From the NCBI RefSeq assembly GCF_021531435.1, contig NZ_JAFBIS010000003.1:1-64000 (forward strand): DNA of 64,000 nt. The letters run 5' to 3'. This document shows positions 6,925 through 14,639 of this stretch, in pieces. The notes beneath the pieces are model-generated. The model saw only the letters and a list, made by a program, of their open reading frames with translations. It was not told where the DNA came from and ran no database searches. How positions within the stretch are numbered: the first letter of the stretch is position 1; each line of letters starts with the position of its first letter. This DNA is from Oscillibacter valericigenes (GTDB lineage: Bacteria > Bacillota > Clostridia > Oscillospirales > Oscillospiraceae). The position numbers and the translations under genes were made by a program.

Positions 6925-8262
6925 TCAGCGGAGTTCTTTCAGCTTTTCATATAGCTCCGCATTGGCCTCGGCATCGCACCAGGCACGGTGGGCATTCTTC
7001 TGCTGGATCCCGAACCATTCTGAGAGATATTCCAGCTTCACATTATCCCAGCCTTTGATTTCCTGCCACCGTTTGGCATAGAGATAGGTATCGAAAAACG
7101 GATTTTCCAGGCGCACACCTGCCCGGCGGGCTGCCCGGTCGATGTAGTAGAGATCTGATGCCTTGATGTTATGTCCCACCAAGACGCTGTCCCCCACGAA
7201 TTCTGAGAAAGCCCGGATGACTGTGGTGATGTCCGGCTTGTCCGCCACCATATCGTCCGTGATGCCGGTAATGCGGGCGATGCGGGGCAGGATTTTCCTG
7301 CCGGGGTTCACCAACTCAGAAAGCCGCTCCGTCACCTTGCCGTCCACCACCTTGACCGCACCGATCTCCGTGATCTCGGCGGGGCCGTCGCCGTTTGCGG
7401 CGCCATAGGTGCCGGAAGTCTCAATGTCAAAAGCTACAAAGGAATCAAAATCCGGCGTTGTCAGCTCCGGCATGGGCTGGGGCATCCCGTCCTCCAATTC
7501 CTCGCAGCTCACCCCCGCCAGCTCCAGCAGTTCCAGTGCCTGGGTGATCTGCTCCGGCGTTCCGGTGAGTTTCAGCACCTTATAGCCCACCCGCCGGTCC
7601 TCAGCGGCCGTGGGAAGCGGCACGGATGTCTCTGCCTCGCTGACGGCGTTCAGACGCTCCCGATAAGCCGCCAGTTCCCGGGTGTCCAGCGTCTCCAAAT
7701 ACCTGGCCGTCAGCGCCCCGGAGTGCTGGCCCGCCGTGGCCTGGATGCTGCCCAGAGCCCGGGCGGCAGCGGCAATCTTTTCATCCACCGCAGTCCGCCA
7801 CGTTTTGGCCGACGTGGACTTGTTCAGCCACTTATCCTCCAGAAACGCCGGGCTGGCCAGCACCTGCTCCGCCAAATCCCCCAGCGGGCCGCTCTCCCTG
7901 TGGAAATACGCCTCGATCTCCTGCCGCCTGGTGACCTTCTCCTGCTCCTCCATGGATGCGATGAAGCCCTTGATCTCCTCCAGCGGGGCGTCGATCATGG
8001 CAAGCAGTTCCTTCACCTGCCCCTCAAAGGCGTTGTAGGGGGCGAGATAGGCCCGTTTGACCTCCTTGCGGCGGTCATCCAGTTCCCTGCGCAGGCGGGT
8101 CAGTTCCTTCTTGTCCGCCTTGGCGTCCGCCAGCATGCCGTCGGTATAGACGAGGTGCTCATACCTGTTCAGTACGCCGGACAGCTCCTCCCGCAGTTCC
8201 TGAAAATTGTCGATGATAACCTCTCCCGGCTTTTGCCGGGAAAGTAGCTGCAATTCTTCCAT
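6925..8262 (-). CDS. phage-type DUF1351 protein fused to DEDDh 3'-5' exonuclease
   Basis: 445-residue two-part protein. Residues about 1-240 match the pattern of phage DUF1351 proteins, a coiled-coil-rich family (YTDGMLADAKADKKELTRLRREL, RAYLAPYNAFEGQVKELL). The C-terminal part, from about 265, is a DnaQ-like exonuclease with FDIETSG (DE pair), GHNIKASDLYYID and HRAWCDAEAN giving the DEDDh residues. DUF1351 genes usually sit in phage recombination modules, so a role in DNA recombination or end processing is likely. It lies inside the rpsI island. Downstream of its start, 8263-8330 encodes what looks like the tail of a further lost upstream gene (..FKPVAEFTLEEL stop). Confidence 0.75.
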   Translation of the reverse strand: MEELQLLSRQKPGEVIIDNFQELREELSGVLNRYEHLVYTDGMLADAKADKKELTRLRRELDDRRKEVKRAYLAPYNAFEGQVKELLAMIDAPLEEIKGFIASMEEQEKVTRRQEIEAYFHRESGPLGDLAEQVLASPAFLEDKWLNKSTSAKTWRTAVDEKIAAAARALGSIQATAGQHSGALTARYLETLDTRELAAYRERLNAVSEAETSVPLPTAAEDRRVGYKVLKLTGTPEQITQALELLELAGVSCEELEDGMPQPMPELTTPDFDSFVAFDIETSGTYGAANGDGPAEITEIGAVKVVDGKVTERLSELVNPGRKILPRIARITGITDDMVADKPDITTVIRAFSEFVGDSVLVGHNIKASDLYYIDRAARRAGVRLENPFFDTYLYAKRWQEIKGWDNVKLEYLSEWFGIQQKNAHRAWCDAEANAELYEKLKELR

Positions 8263-8333
8263 AAGTATGCTCCTCGATGATTCACAGTTCTTCCAGGGTA
8301 AACTCCGCCACGGGTTTGAAGTCGTCGGTGATA

Positions 8334-9269
8334 TTAAACCGCCATGAAGGGGATATTGTTCTCCTTTGCGTAGGTTTCGGCATAACTGCCCGAGGGGGCG
8401 TGGATCGTGACCAATGTTGCGTAAAAGGCGCCATCACCAATCTCGGTGACACTGGCCGGAATCGTGATTTCTTTCAGTTCGCTGGTGTTAAAAGCATGTG
8501 CGCCAATTGTAGTCACGCCATCTGAGAGGACGACCTTTTCCACATAGTCCGTAAACGCAAATGCGCTTTCCTTGATGGCGACCACTGGATGTTTTCCGAT
8601 AGACGGAGGAACTACCATTGTGCCATCCGTTCCCTTGTAGCCGCTGATCACAACGCCTTTGTCTGTATAGGAGAACTTCAACAGTTTCTTCCAGTCTGCG
8701 GCAGACATTTCAAGGTCATCCCTTTGCTTTTCAGCGGTTTTTTTCACGGAATCCTGACCATTGCAAACGCTTAGAATAACCGCTTTTGCTTCACTTGCTC
8801 CACATCTTTCGGCCAGATCAAGATAGGAAGTGATTTCGTCTTGCGGAATCTTTGTCTGCAGGCTCAGCAATCGAGCCAGTGCTACTGTTGACTTCGCCCT
8901 TCCAATAAAATACCCGGCAAGGTCTTTACGCACAGCTTCCCGTCTGATTTCACTCATAAAACTGGCTTCCAAACCATTCAACTGTGTGTCATTGATCAAC
9001 ACGTTGGTCAGAAAACATTGGTTCATTTCATAATCGCATGCTGCTCCGGAATTCTGGGGCAGCAGTTTGAAAAATGCTGCTTTAATAGCGTTTTTCCCAA
9101 TATGTTCAACTGTTTGCGCAGATATTTCAATTGTTTTGAGATGATTACAGCCACTAAATGCATCTGATCCAATATAGGCAACGCTGTCTGGAATCACAAT
9201 ATGTTCCAGGCTCGGGGCATTGACCGCACGGTCTGCAATTGCTCTCGTTCCGTCAGGGATCTTAAGCAA
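8334..9269 (-). pseudogene. N-terminally truncated BspA-type leucine-rich repeat protein
   Basis: 311 residues carrying BspA-like (TpLRR) repeats at both ends: LEHIVIPDSVAYIGSDAFSGC near the N-terminus and VEKVVLSDGVTTIGAHAFNTSELKEITIPASVTEIGDGAF near the C-terminus, with a helical middle section. The frame begins abruptly at a TTG (9269) with no ribosome site and an in-frame TAG just upstream, in mid-repeat, so the front of the gene has been lost. It abuts a plus-strand gene fragment. These repeats are usually surface-exposed or protein-binding. Base composition is lower in GC than the neighbours. Confidence 0.6.
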
Positions 9270-9470
9270 GCACTAGAAATTCAACCAGCAACTATGCCGG
9301 AATTGCTTGAGGTTTTGGATCGAGGTGCTCTATCCGCTGTCCTTACACCTGTTCAAAAAAACAGGAAAGTTTCAAACCTTTTGCAAAAAATGAAAGCAGA
9401 TGGGAGTATAGTTCCCGAAGGGCCAAGGAATCGCGCGAAATGGCACCTTGTAAAAAACGATAAAACTTAA
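9261..9470 (+). pseudogene. C-terminal fragment of a winged-helix-containing protein
   Basis: An open frame ending at 9470 reads LLEVLDRGALSAVLTPVQKN, NLLQKMKADGSIVPEGPRN, AKWHLVK, a pattern of a winged-helix domain like those closing AlbA_2/RecG-related regulators. It runs into the truncated LRR gene without a start or ribosome site. An internal ATG at 9294 could restart, but the sequence is best read as a leftover 3' end. Confidence 0.45.
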
Positions 9471-9593
9471 AGCGCAATAACTTAGTTTTATTTAGTTTTA
9501 TCTTAAGTTTGAAAGGCCGCAAGTTGTTTCTACAAAGCGACTGACCGGCTTCGCTTATAAATCGCAGATTATATATGCTATAAGGCTGCTTTT

Positions 9594-9614
9594 GCGGTTA
9601 AATTTGAGGTTAAA
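9594..9614. repeat. two GGTTAAA arm-site-like repeats (right)
   Basis: GCGGTTAAA (9594-9602) and GAGGTTAAA (9606-9614), same orientation and wording as the left cluster, about 60 bases inside the right rpsI copy. Confidence 0.5.
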
Positions 9615-9672
9615 TTTATTCCCGATCCCGCAACTCATTGTGCCGCAGCGGTTTCAAGTTTGCCGCTTTCAA

Positions 9673-9723
9673 GAGTACGGCCTGAAGGCCGCCCGTCGTG
9701 CTCCCCAGTTCTCCAAGCGCTGA
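9673..9723 (+). pseudogene. displaced 3' end of rpsI
   Basis: Sixteen codons plus stop encode [16 protein letters not shown], the same tail as rpsI but with several different synonymous codons. It has no start of its own and continues into a second copy of the rpsI terminator. It is most simply the original chromosomal end of rpsI, cut off by element insertion. Confidence 0.8.
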
Positions 9724-9738
9724 TTTTGTTATCAGTTA

Positions 9739-9773
9739 CCCCGGAAAACTTCGGTTTTCCGGGGTTTTCTTTT
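9739..9773 (+). terminator. rpsI terminator, right copy
   Basis: Same stem and T-tract as at 6676-6710 with two base changes, one in the loop. Confidence 0.8.
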
Positions 9774-9840
9774 GTCAAAAGGTAAGCGTCAAAGCTAACG
9801 GCGACTTGCGGTAAATTGAATAACCCGCTGAACGTCAAGC

Positions 9841-9869
9841 GGACACGCCGCACAGACTGCGGCGTGTCC
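9841..9869. repeat. 11-bp inverted repeat
   Basis: Perfect stem GGACACGCCGC / GCGGCGTGTCC with a 7-base loop, downstream of the MerR gene. It could end the MerR/ABC operon but lacks a U-tract. Confidence 0.5.
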
Positions 9870-9930
9870 GAAAGGTTCATTGTTTTCCATGGGAGCGCTG
9901 CGCCTTCCATATCGGGAGCGTCAAGAGGCG

Positions 9931-10530
9931 CTATTCTGCCATCCTCCTGACCGGCACCTGTATTTCTGACAGCCATTCCCTTTCATCATCCTTGTTCCAG
10001 ACCCCGTCAATATAGCTCTCCCGTATCTCCCCGTCGATCTCATACCCATTTTCCTCAATATACCGCAGCACGGTTTCGTAGGATTCCAGCCGGATCCGCA
10101 TAAAGGCCACGGTGGTTTCCGGGATGGTCTTGACCAGTACCGGGGCGAACAGGCCGTTTTTCTTTTTGGACAGGTACCCGTCCACCACGGCGATCTGCCT
10201 TGTGAGGTCAGCGATCCTGGCAAGCAGCTCTGATTTTTTCTTTAGCAGCACCGCTTCTTCATCCGCGCCGGAATTGATGTGGGCAATTTCCTCCAGCGTG
10301 AATCCCGCCAGCTTCAGGGCGTTGATCTGGTGGAGCACCGCCATCTGGGAGAGGGTGTAGTACCGGTATCCGGTCTCCGGATGGATCAGCGCCGGCATCA
10401 GCAGGCCCTGTTCCTCATAGAAGCGCAGGGTCTTGACCGTCACATGGTTCATGGCCGCAAACATGCCGATCTTATAGAGGGTATCGCTTATCTTTCCTTC
10501 GCAGGACTTGTGTTCTTGTTTCATCTCCAT
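9931..10530 (-). CDS. MerR-family transcriptional regulator with GyrI-like effector domain
   Basis: 199 residues. The N-terminal MerR winged helix (about 18-87) reads YKIGMFAAMNHVTVKTLRFYEEQGLL, ETGYRYYTLSQMAVLHQI, LKLAGFTLEEIA. A dimerisation helix follows, then a shortened effector domain ending EWLSEIQVPV, as in BmrR/GyrI-type drug sensors. It lies four bases after the ABC permease in the same operon, whose promoter has a MerR-type operator. Likely an auto-regulated drug or peptide-efflux switch. Confidence 0.85.
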   Translation of the reverse strand: MEMKQEHKSCEGKISDTLYKIGMFAAMNHVTVKTLRFYEEQGLLMPALIHPETGYRYYTLSQMAVLHQINALKLAGFTLEEIAHINSGADEEAVLLKKKSELLARIADLTRQIAVVDGYLSKKKNGLFAPVLVKTIPETTVAFMRIRLESYETVLRYIEENGYEIDGEIRESYIDGVWNKDDEREWLSEIQVPVRRMAE

Positions 10531-10534
10531 AGCG

Positions 10535-11272
10535 TTACTCCCATCTGAATGTTTTGACGGCGACGGCGCCGCAAATCACAGCAATCGCAATCAGGGTCAT
10601 GACCGGCATTGCCATTTTATCATAGCACCCCATGGACACGGATTTCAACAGACCGATCCCCACGCCGAGGGGCATCCACCCGGAAACAGCCCTCAGCCCG
10701 GCCGGAAACACCTCCGCCGGAATCGTGGCGCCGGAGAACAGCAGCATGGGAAAGTAGAGCAGGCTTGTCGCCACATTCATTGATTTTGTGGTCCGGCACA
10801 GGCTGGCCACCATGAGGCCAATGGAGAACATGGAGGTCATGGTCAGCAGCCACACAGCAAGATATGCAAATACGTTTCCCCGCATCCGGTAGCCAAAAAC
10901 CACCACCGCAGCGGCGGTCAGAATCAGGGTGGAAATGACGGCCATGACGCCGCTGCAAATGGTATCGCAGGCCAGAAGTCTCGCGGGAGAGCAGGGGCTG
11001 CAGTACATCCGCCGCAAGATTCCCTGAGACCGGCACTCGACGATGGTGATAGGGATGCTCATAAACGCGCTGCAGCAGATCCCCACGGTGGACAGCGACA
11101 CATAGGCGCTCTGCAGATAGGTAAGACCCGAATCCGCGGCGTTTTTATCTCCGGTGATCATCGTGATCACAACGAATACCACCAGCGGCATCGCCAGGTT
11201 AAACAGGATCACATCCGGGGAGCGGAAAAAAATCTTTTGCTCCACCCGGTACATGCTCAAAAATCTCTTCAT
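10535..11272 (-). CDS. ABC-2 type transporter permease
   Basis: 245-residue integral membrane protein with about six transmembrane segments, typical of ABC-2 drug/lipid export permeases (GILRRMYCSPCSPARLLACD, LLYFPMLLFSGATIPAEVFP). The start at 11272 overlaps the ATPase stop by four bases (ATGA), showing coupling. It should form the membrane half of an exporter with the ATPase encoded just upstream. Confidence 0.88.
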   Translation of the reverse strand: MKRFLSMYRVEQKIFFRSPDVILFNLAMPLVVFVVITMITGDKNAADSGLTYLQSAYVSLSTVGICCSAFMSIPITIVECRSQGILRRMYCSPCSPARLLACDTICSGVMAVISTLILTAAAVVVFGYRMRGNVFAYLAVWLLTMTSMFSIGLMVASLCRTTKSMNVATSLLYFPMLLFSGATIPAEVFPAGLRAVSGWMPLGVGIGLLKSVSMGCYDKMAMPVMTLIAIAVICGAVAVKTFRWE

Positions 11273-11994
11273 AACAGTTCCTCCTCTCCCATAAAGAACA
11301 AATACGCTTCCTCCAGGTCCTTCCGCCCCGACGCGGCGACCACTTCGCCGATGGTACCTTCCGTGGCCTTTTTCCCAGACCTGATGATACACACCCGGTC
11401 GCAAAGGGCCTCCGCCTCCTCCATGTAATGGGTGGTCAGGAAAATCGTCAGCCCCTGCTCCTTCAGCTGCTTCAATGTCCGCCAAACCTCACGCCTCGCC
11501 ACCACATCCAATCCGGTAGTCAGCTCGTCCAGAAAGACGATCTCCGGGTTGCCGATCAGCGCCAGAACAACAGAAAGCTTCTGCCGCTCCCCGCCGGAGA
11601 GCTTGGACACGAAGCTCTTTCTGAGTGTGCCAAGTCCAAATTGCTCCAGCAGCCGCGGATAGTCCGCCGGAGCTGCATACAAAGAGGCATACTCGATGCA
11701 CGCCTCCTCCACGGTGATGCCCAGCTGATACTGGGTGTTCTGAAGCTGCACGCCGACCCGCTCAAACACCTGCTTTCTGTTTTTGGCGGCGTCCATTCCC
11801 AGGATCTTCGCGGAGCCGGCCTCCGGCGCCTTCAACCCCAGGATCAAATCGATGGTGGTGCTTTTGCCTGCTCCGTTATGCCCCAGCAGGGCGAAGACCT
11901 CGCCCTTTTGCACATCAAAGGACAGCTCATCCACGACCCTGCGGCCCGAAAACGATTTTGTCAGGTTTTTTACGCTGACAGATGGTTCATTCAT
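11269..11994 (-). CDS. ABC exporter ATP-binding protein
   Basis: 241 residues. Walker A GHNGAGKST, Q-loop QLQNTQYQLG, signature LSGGERQK, Walker B IVFLDELTTGLD (ELT in place of EPT) and the switch His in LTTHYMEEAE, as in ABC-2 drug exporters. I chose the ATG at 11994 because AAGGAGG precedes it. First gene of the operon ATPase-permease-MerR. Confidence 0.93.
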   Translation of the reverse strand: MNEPSVSVKNLTKSFSGRRVVDELSFDVQKGEVFALLGHNGAGKSTTIDLILGLKAPEAGSAKILGMDAAKNRKQVFERVGVQLQNTQYQLGITVEEACIEYASLYAAPADYPRLLEQFGLGTLRKSFVSKLSGGERQKLSVVLALIGNPEIVFLDELTTGLDVVARREVWRTLKQLKEQGLTIFLTTHYMEEAEALCDRVCIIRSGKKATEGTIGEVVAASGRKDLEEAYLFFMGEEELL

Positions 11995-12029
11995 AGCAAA
12001 AATCCTCCTTGCTTTTCTTTGCAAGGAGG

Positions 12030-12061
12030 ATTCTATCATCTCCCCTAAAGGGGAGAGTCAA
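12030..12061 (-). promoter_or_regulatory. MerR-type promoter and operator of the ABC operon
   Basis: Minus-strand -35 TTGACT (12056-12061) and -10 TAGAAT (12030-12035) are separated by 20 bases, the overlong spacer typical of MerR-activated promoters. The spacer holds the dyad CTCCCC TTTA GGGGAG (12040-12055). The TTGACTCTCCCC wording resembles known bmr-type promoters. It places the operon, including merR, under MerR control. Confidence 0.85.
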
Positions 12062-12140
12062 GCAGTATTTTAACTGTTCGGAAAATCATAGGGTCCGGCA
12101 TCCGGGCTTGTGTTGCGGGCGGCGCAGAGACGGAGCTTTT

Positions 12141-12743
12141 TCATTCTTCTTTGCGCCGGCCCAGATAGCGAAACACCCGGCGCCGGTAGTTCAGATATTC
12201 CGTGCCGAACGCGCCGGTCAGATAGCGCTCTTCCTGCAGGATCTGCAAATGCAGCATGGTGACGGCGGAGGCTGTGAATGCCGCTGTCAGCAGATTGCAG
12301 AACATGAGCAGCACACCGAGATACTGCAAGTCAAAGCCCAGAAACGCCGGATTGCGGCTGTAAGCGTAAATACCGTCTGTTACGAGTTCTGTCCTGTCTT
12401 TATCCGGGATACCGGCCCGCCAACTGTCCTTCATGCACAGGACGGAAATCAGAAAGATCAAATCCCCGATCAAGCCGACGCAGGACCCGGTAAAGCGGGC
12501 TCCCGCGGGCAGATGGCTCCATCCAAATCCGATGGACAACAGCTGCGCGGGGATGACGCCTACGGTGGCGATCCCCATCAGAGTCTCGACTGTGTGGGCG
12601 TTCTTTCTATGTCCGAACTGCATGGTCTGGATGCCACGGCGTTTCTGCATCCGCATTTTGGCGAGATAAATGCCGTAAAACACTGCCAGGACCAACAACG
12701 CCAGTACGGAGTAGGGTATGGATTCTTCCAGTGGCATCTTCAT
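12141..12743 (-). CDS. isoprenylcysteine carboxyl methyltransferase-family membrane protein
   Basis: 200 residues, five to six membrane segments, with the family C-terminal pattern VTDGIYAYSRNPAFLGFDLQYLG and EERYL..FGTEYLNYRRRVFRYL that forms the S-adenosylmethionine site in ICMT/PEMT-like enzymes. Bacterial members methylate diverse small molecules or lipids; the substrate cannot be told. AAAGGAGC precedes the ATG. It is followed by the lipoprotein gene 25 bases on. Confidence 0.8.
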   Translation of the reverse strand: MKMPLEESIPYSVLALLVLAVFYGIYLAKMRMQKRRGIQTMQFGHRKNAHTVETLMGIATVGVIPAQLLSIGFGWSHLPAGARFTGSCVGLIGDLIFLISVLCMKDSWRAGIPDKDRTELVTDGIYAYSRNPAFLGFDLQYLGVLLMFCNLLTAAFTASAVTMLHLQILQEERYLTGAFGTEYLNYRRRVFRYLGRRKEE

Positions 12744-12764
12744 CGTTTCCAGCTCCTTTTGCTT

Positions 12765-13115
12765 TCACCCATGGTAGTCGCCTGTGGCAGACTCTACCGT
12801 GACAAAGGGGACGATCCCGCCGCCCAAGTCCTCATAGTATTCCGGAAGTACGCCGTATTTTTCAAATAAGTCCTCCGTAAGCGCTGTTTTCCAGGGTTCT
12901 TCCTCCGCGCCGGTTGGGACAGATTCGCCCTCAGAAACTTCATCTCCACTGGTTGAGGGCTCTTTGTTCGCAGAGGTTTTCCCATCATTCTGCCGCTCTG
13001 TTTGCTGGGCGGCAGGATCCGTTTTGTCGGATGCGGCCGGGGTTTTCCCGCAGGCTGTCAGAGCAAACAGCGCCATGGCCGCAAGCATGGCGGCCGCAAA
13101 AGCTCTGTATGTCAT
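12765..13115 (-). CDS. small lipoprotein of unknown function
   Basis: 116 residues with a lipoprotein signal (MTYRAFAAAMLAAMALFALTACG; lipobox LTAC). A Ser/Thr/Glu-rich linker leads to a C-terminal segment DLFEKYGVLPEYYEDLGGG..PFVTVESATGDYHG. The start at 13115 was chosen because AAGGAG and the signal peptide follow correctly; the longer frame adds a charged N-terminus unfit for export. Anchored on the outer face of the membrane; role unknown. Confidence 0.7.
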   Translation of the reverse strand: MTYRAFAAAMLAAMALFALTACGKTPAASDKTDPAAQQTERQNDGKTSANKEPSTSGDEVSEGESVPTGAEEEPWKTALTEDLFEKYGVLPEYYEDLGGGIVPFVTVESATGDYHG

Positions 13116-13154
13116 TTTTGTGTTCTCCTTATCCGTATCCTCACGGGCCATATG

Positions 13155-14057
13155 TCAGTTTTTTCCCGGTGCTATCGGCTTTTCCCTGTCTCTGATACAG
13201 ATCCAAGCCGCCAGCAGGATCATCGGCAGTCCACCCACCAGTCCGACCATCAGAGGTCCCAGCAAAAGCCGGTCTCCGTATGCCGGATTCAGGAAGATCG
13301 TCGGGACGCCCGCAAAAGCATTGATCGCTCCATGGCACAACGCGGGGATCCAGATGCAGTTCGTTTTTTCATAGAAGAAATCCAGCAGGATACCCATGGA
13401 AGCCGCGATCAGGCAGAACAGCAGCGGCCCTGTCACCGGAGCGCCCCAATAGGAGGTGCCGTATTCATAGCCTGCCAGCAGCATGATCGGCCAGTGCCAA
13501 ACGCCCCAAATGATCCCTCCGGCAATTCGGCCCTTCAGCGTTCCCCAGCGGCTTTTCAGCGCGGGATACAATACGCCGCGCCAACCGGCTTCCTCTCCGA
13601 TGGCAAAGAGCATGTTCAACCAGGGGGCATAGGTCAGAGATGCCACACAGCTGCTGATGACGTATTGCTGAACCGACAGGCCGCTGCTTTCCATCTGCCG
13701 GACGCCCTCCGCTCCCAACACGTTGTAAAGATACGAAAACGAGGTGTCCAGCGCATCCGGCACCATCAGGAAATACAGCGCGGCGCCCATGGCCCCCCAA
13801 ACAGCCGGGCCAAACCATGCGCCCATGATCCAGCGGATGTTTCCTTTGATACGGGGCTTCCAGCCCATTCCCCTGATACCGGCTCCGGACAAAACTGCCG
13901 CAAGCAGCGGCGCAAACATGGAAACTGCCAGCAGTGTCGAGTAGGCCAGGCCTTCCCCGGCCCGAAACATCATGCCTGCCGCGATCTGCAGGATCCACGC
14001 GATGCCGAACGCCCAGAGCAGATAGGACGCAAGGCGGTCCTTTTTCCCGTTTTTCAT
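13155..14057 (-). CDS. CPBP-family intramembrane glutamic metalloprotease
   Basis: 300-residue multi-pass membrane protein with the three CPBP/Abi motifs: EEAGWRGVLYP (catalytic Glu pair), GVWHWP (His) and CHGAINAF (His). Bacterial members are type II CAAX-protease-like and often linked to bacteriocin immunity or surface-protein processing. AGGTAATATGCC precedes the ATG. It is the first of two CPBP genes in this minus-strand region. Confidence 0.88.
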   Translation of the reverse strand: MKNGKKDRLASYLLWAFGIAWILQIAAGMMFRAGEGLAYSTLLAVSMFAPLLAAVLSGAGIRGMGWKPRIKGNIRWIMGAWFGPAVWGAMGAALYFLMVPDALDTSFSYLYNVLGAEGVRQMESSGLSVQQYVISSCVASLTYAPWLNMLFAIGEEAGWRGVLYPALKSRWGTLKGRIAGGIIWGVWHWPIMLLAGYEYGTSYWGAPVTGPLLFCLIAASMGILLDFFYEKTNCIWIPALCHGAINAFAGVPTIFLNPAYGDRLLLGPLMVGLVGGLPMILLAAWICIRDREKPIAPGKN

Positions 14058-14106
14058 GGCATATTACCTCCCCGAAAATGATTTCTCTGTGCGTATGTAT
14101 ACGTGC

Positions 14107-14625
14107 CTATAAAATCAGCTCGTATAGGAAAAAATCAGTCCAGCCCACATTATCCGCATACCACCGCCGCTGATCCCGTTTCTGAAAACCAAGGGATTCA
14201 TAAAGCCGATGTGCGAGCGTGTTGCAGGCCAGGGCATCCAGCCGCACCGCCTTTTTCCCCATTTCCCGGCTCAGCACTACGATCTGCTGCATGGTCATGC
14301 GGGCGATCCCCTTCCCCTGCCATTCGGGTGCAACACAGAGCAGATGCACCACGGATACCTCGTCATCCTCCAAGGGAACCGACCATGCCGAATCGTGATA
14401 ATCCTCTGCCTGGGGCGTAACAGCTGCGGCAGAGCGTATCCTTCCATCTTTTTCGCAAACGTACATGGCGCCTTTGCGGATGTAGCCTTGCATCATTTCA
14501 TCCGTGGGATGCTTACCGTATACCCACCGGGCACAGGTATCCATATGCTCTGTGTGGGCGATCACATCCCGATAGAATCGCGTGATCCTTTGAAAATCCT
14601 GCTCCGTTGCTTTGACCAGCTTCAT
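14107..14625 (-). CDS. GNAT-family N-acetyltransferase
   Basis: 172 residues. The acetyl-CoA motif A is LLCVAPEWQGKGIARMTMQQIV (Q/RxxGxG/A), followed by AVRLDALACNTLAHRLYESLGF, the usual motif B. The substrate is unknown. It precedes the GyrI-like gene order in the same direction with 15-base spacing, so the two may be co-transcribed. Confidence 0.88.
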   Translation of the reverse strand: MKLVKATEQDFQRITRFYRDVIAHTEHMDTCARWVYGKHPTDEMMQGYIRKGAMYVCEKDGRIRSAAAVTPQAEDYHDSAWSVPLEDDEVSVVHLLCVAPEWQGKGIARMTMQQIVVLSREMGKKAVRLDALACNTLAHRLYESLGFQKRDQRRWYADNVGWTDFFLYELIL

Positions 14626-14639
14626 AACGGTCGCTCCAT

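Larger units (their letters stand above)
6651..9737. mobile_element. cryptic integrated element between duplicated rpsI 3' ends
   Basis: A 24-base identical direct repeat (6651-6674 and 9714-9737) covers the rpsI stop region. Similarity extends upstream through 16 codons, with synonymous differences, and downstream through the terminator. This is the pattern left when a tyrosine-integrase element enters the 3' end of a gene and supplies a new end. Just inside each end are repeats of the form G(A/C/G)GGTTAAA. The 3-kb interior holds a phage-type gene and two truncated genes; no integrase is seen, so it is a remnant. The rpsI 3' end is a known integration site for some streptococcal ICEs. Confidence 0.75.

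Noticed and set aside
9635-9976. Open frame of 113 codons on the minus strand over the right rpsI copy
   Set aside because: It crosses the rpsI terminator and the duplicated rpsI tail on the other strand and has no ribosome site; it is a chance frame.
12000-12031. Hairpin pairing the ribosome site of the ABC ATPase with an upstream CCTCC copy
   Set aside because: The 12-bp inverted repeat AATCCTCCTTGC/GCAAGGAGGATT is real, but the predicted start site of transcription (about 12023) falls inside the upstream arm, so the message would lack most of it. It could act only on transcripts from further upstream.
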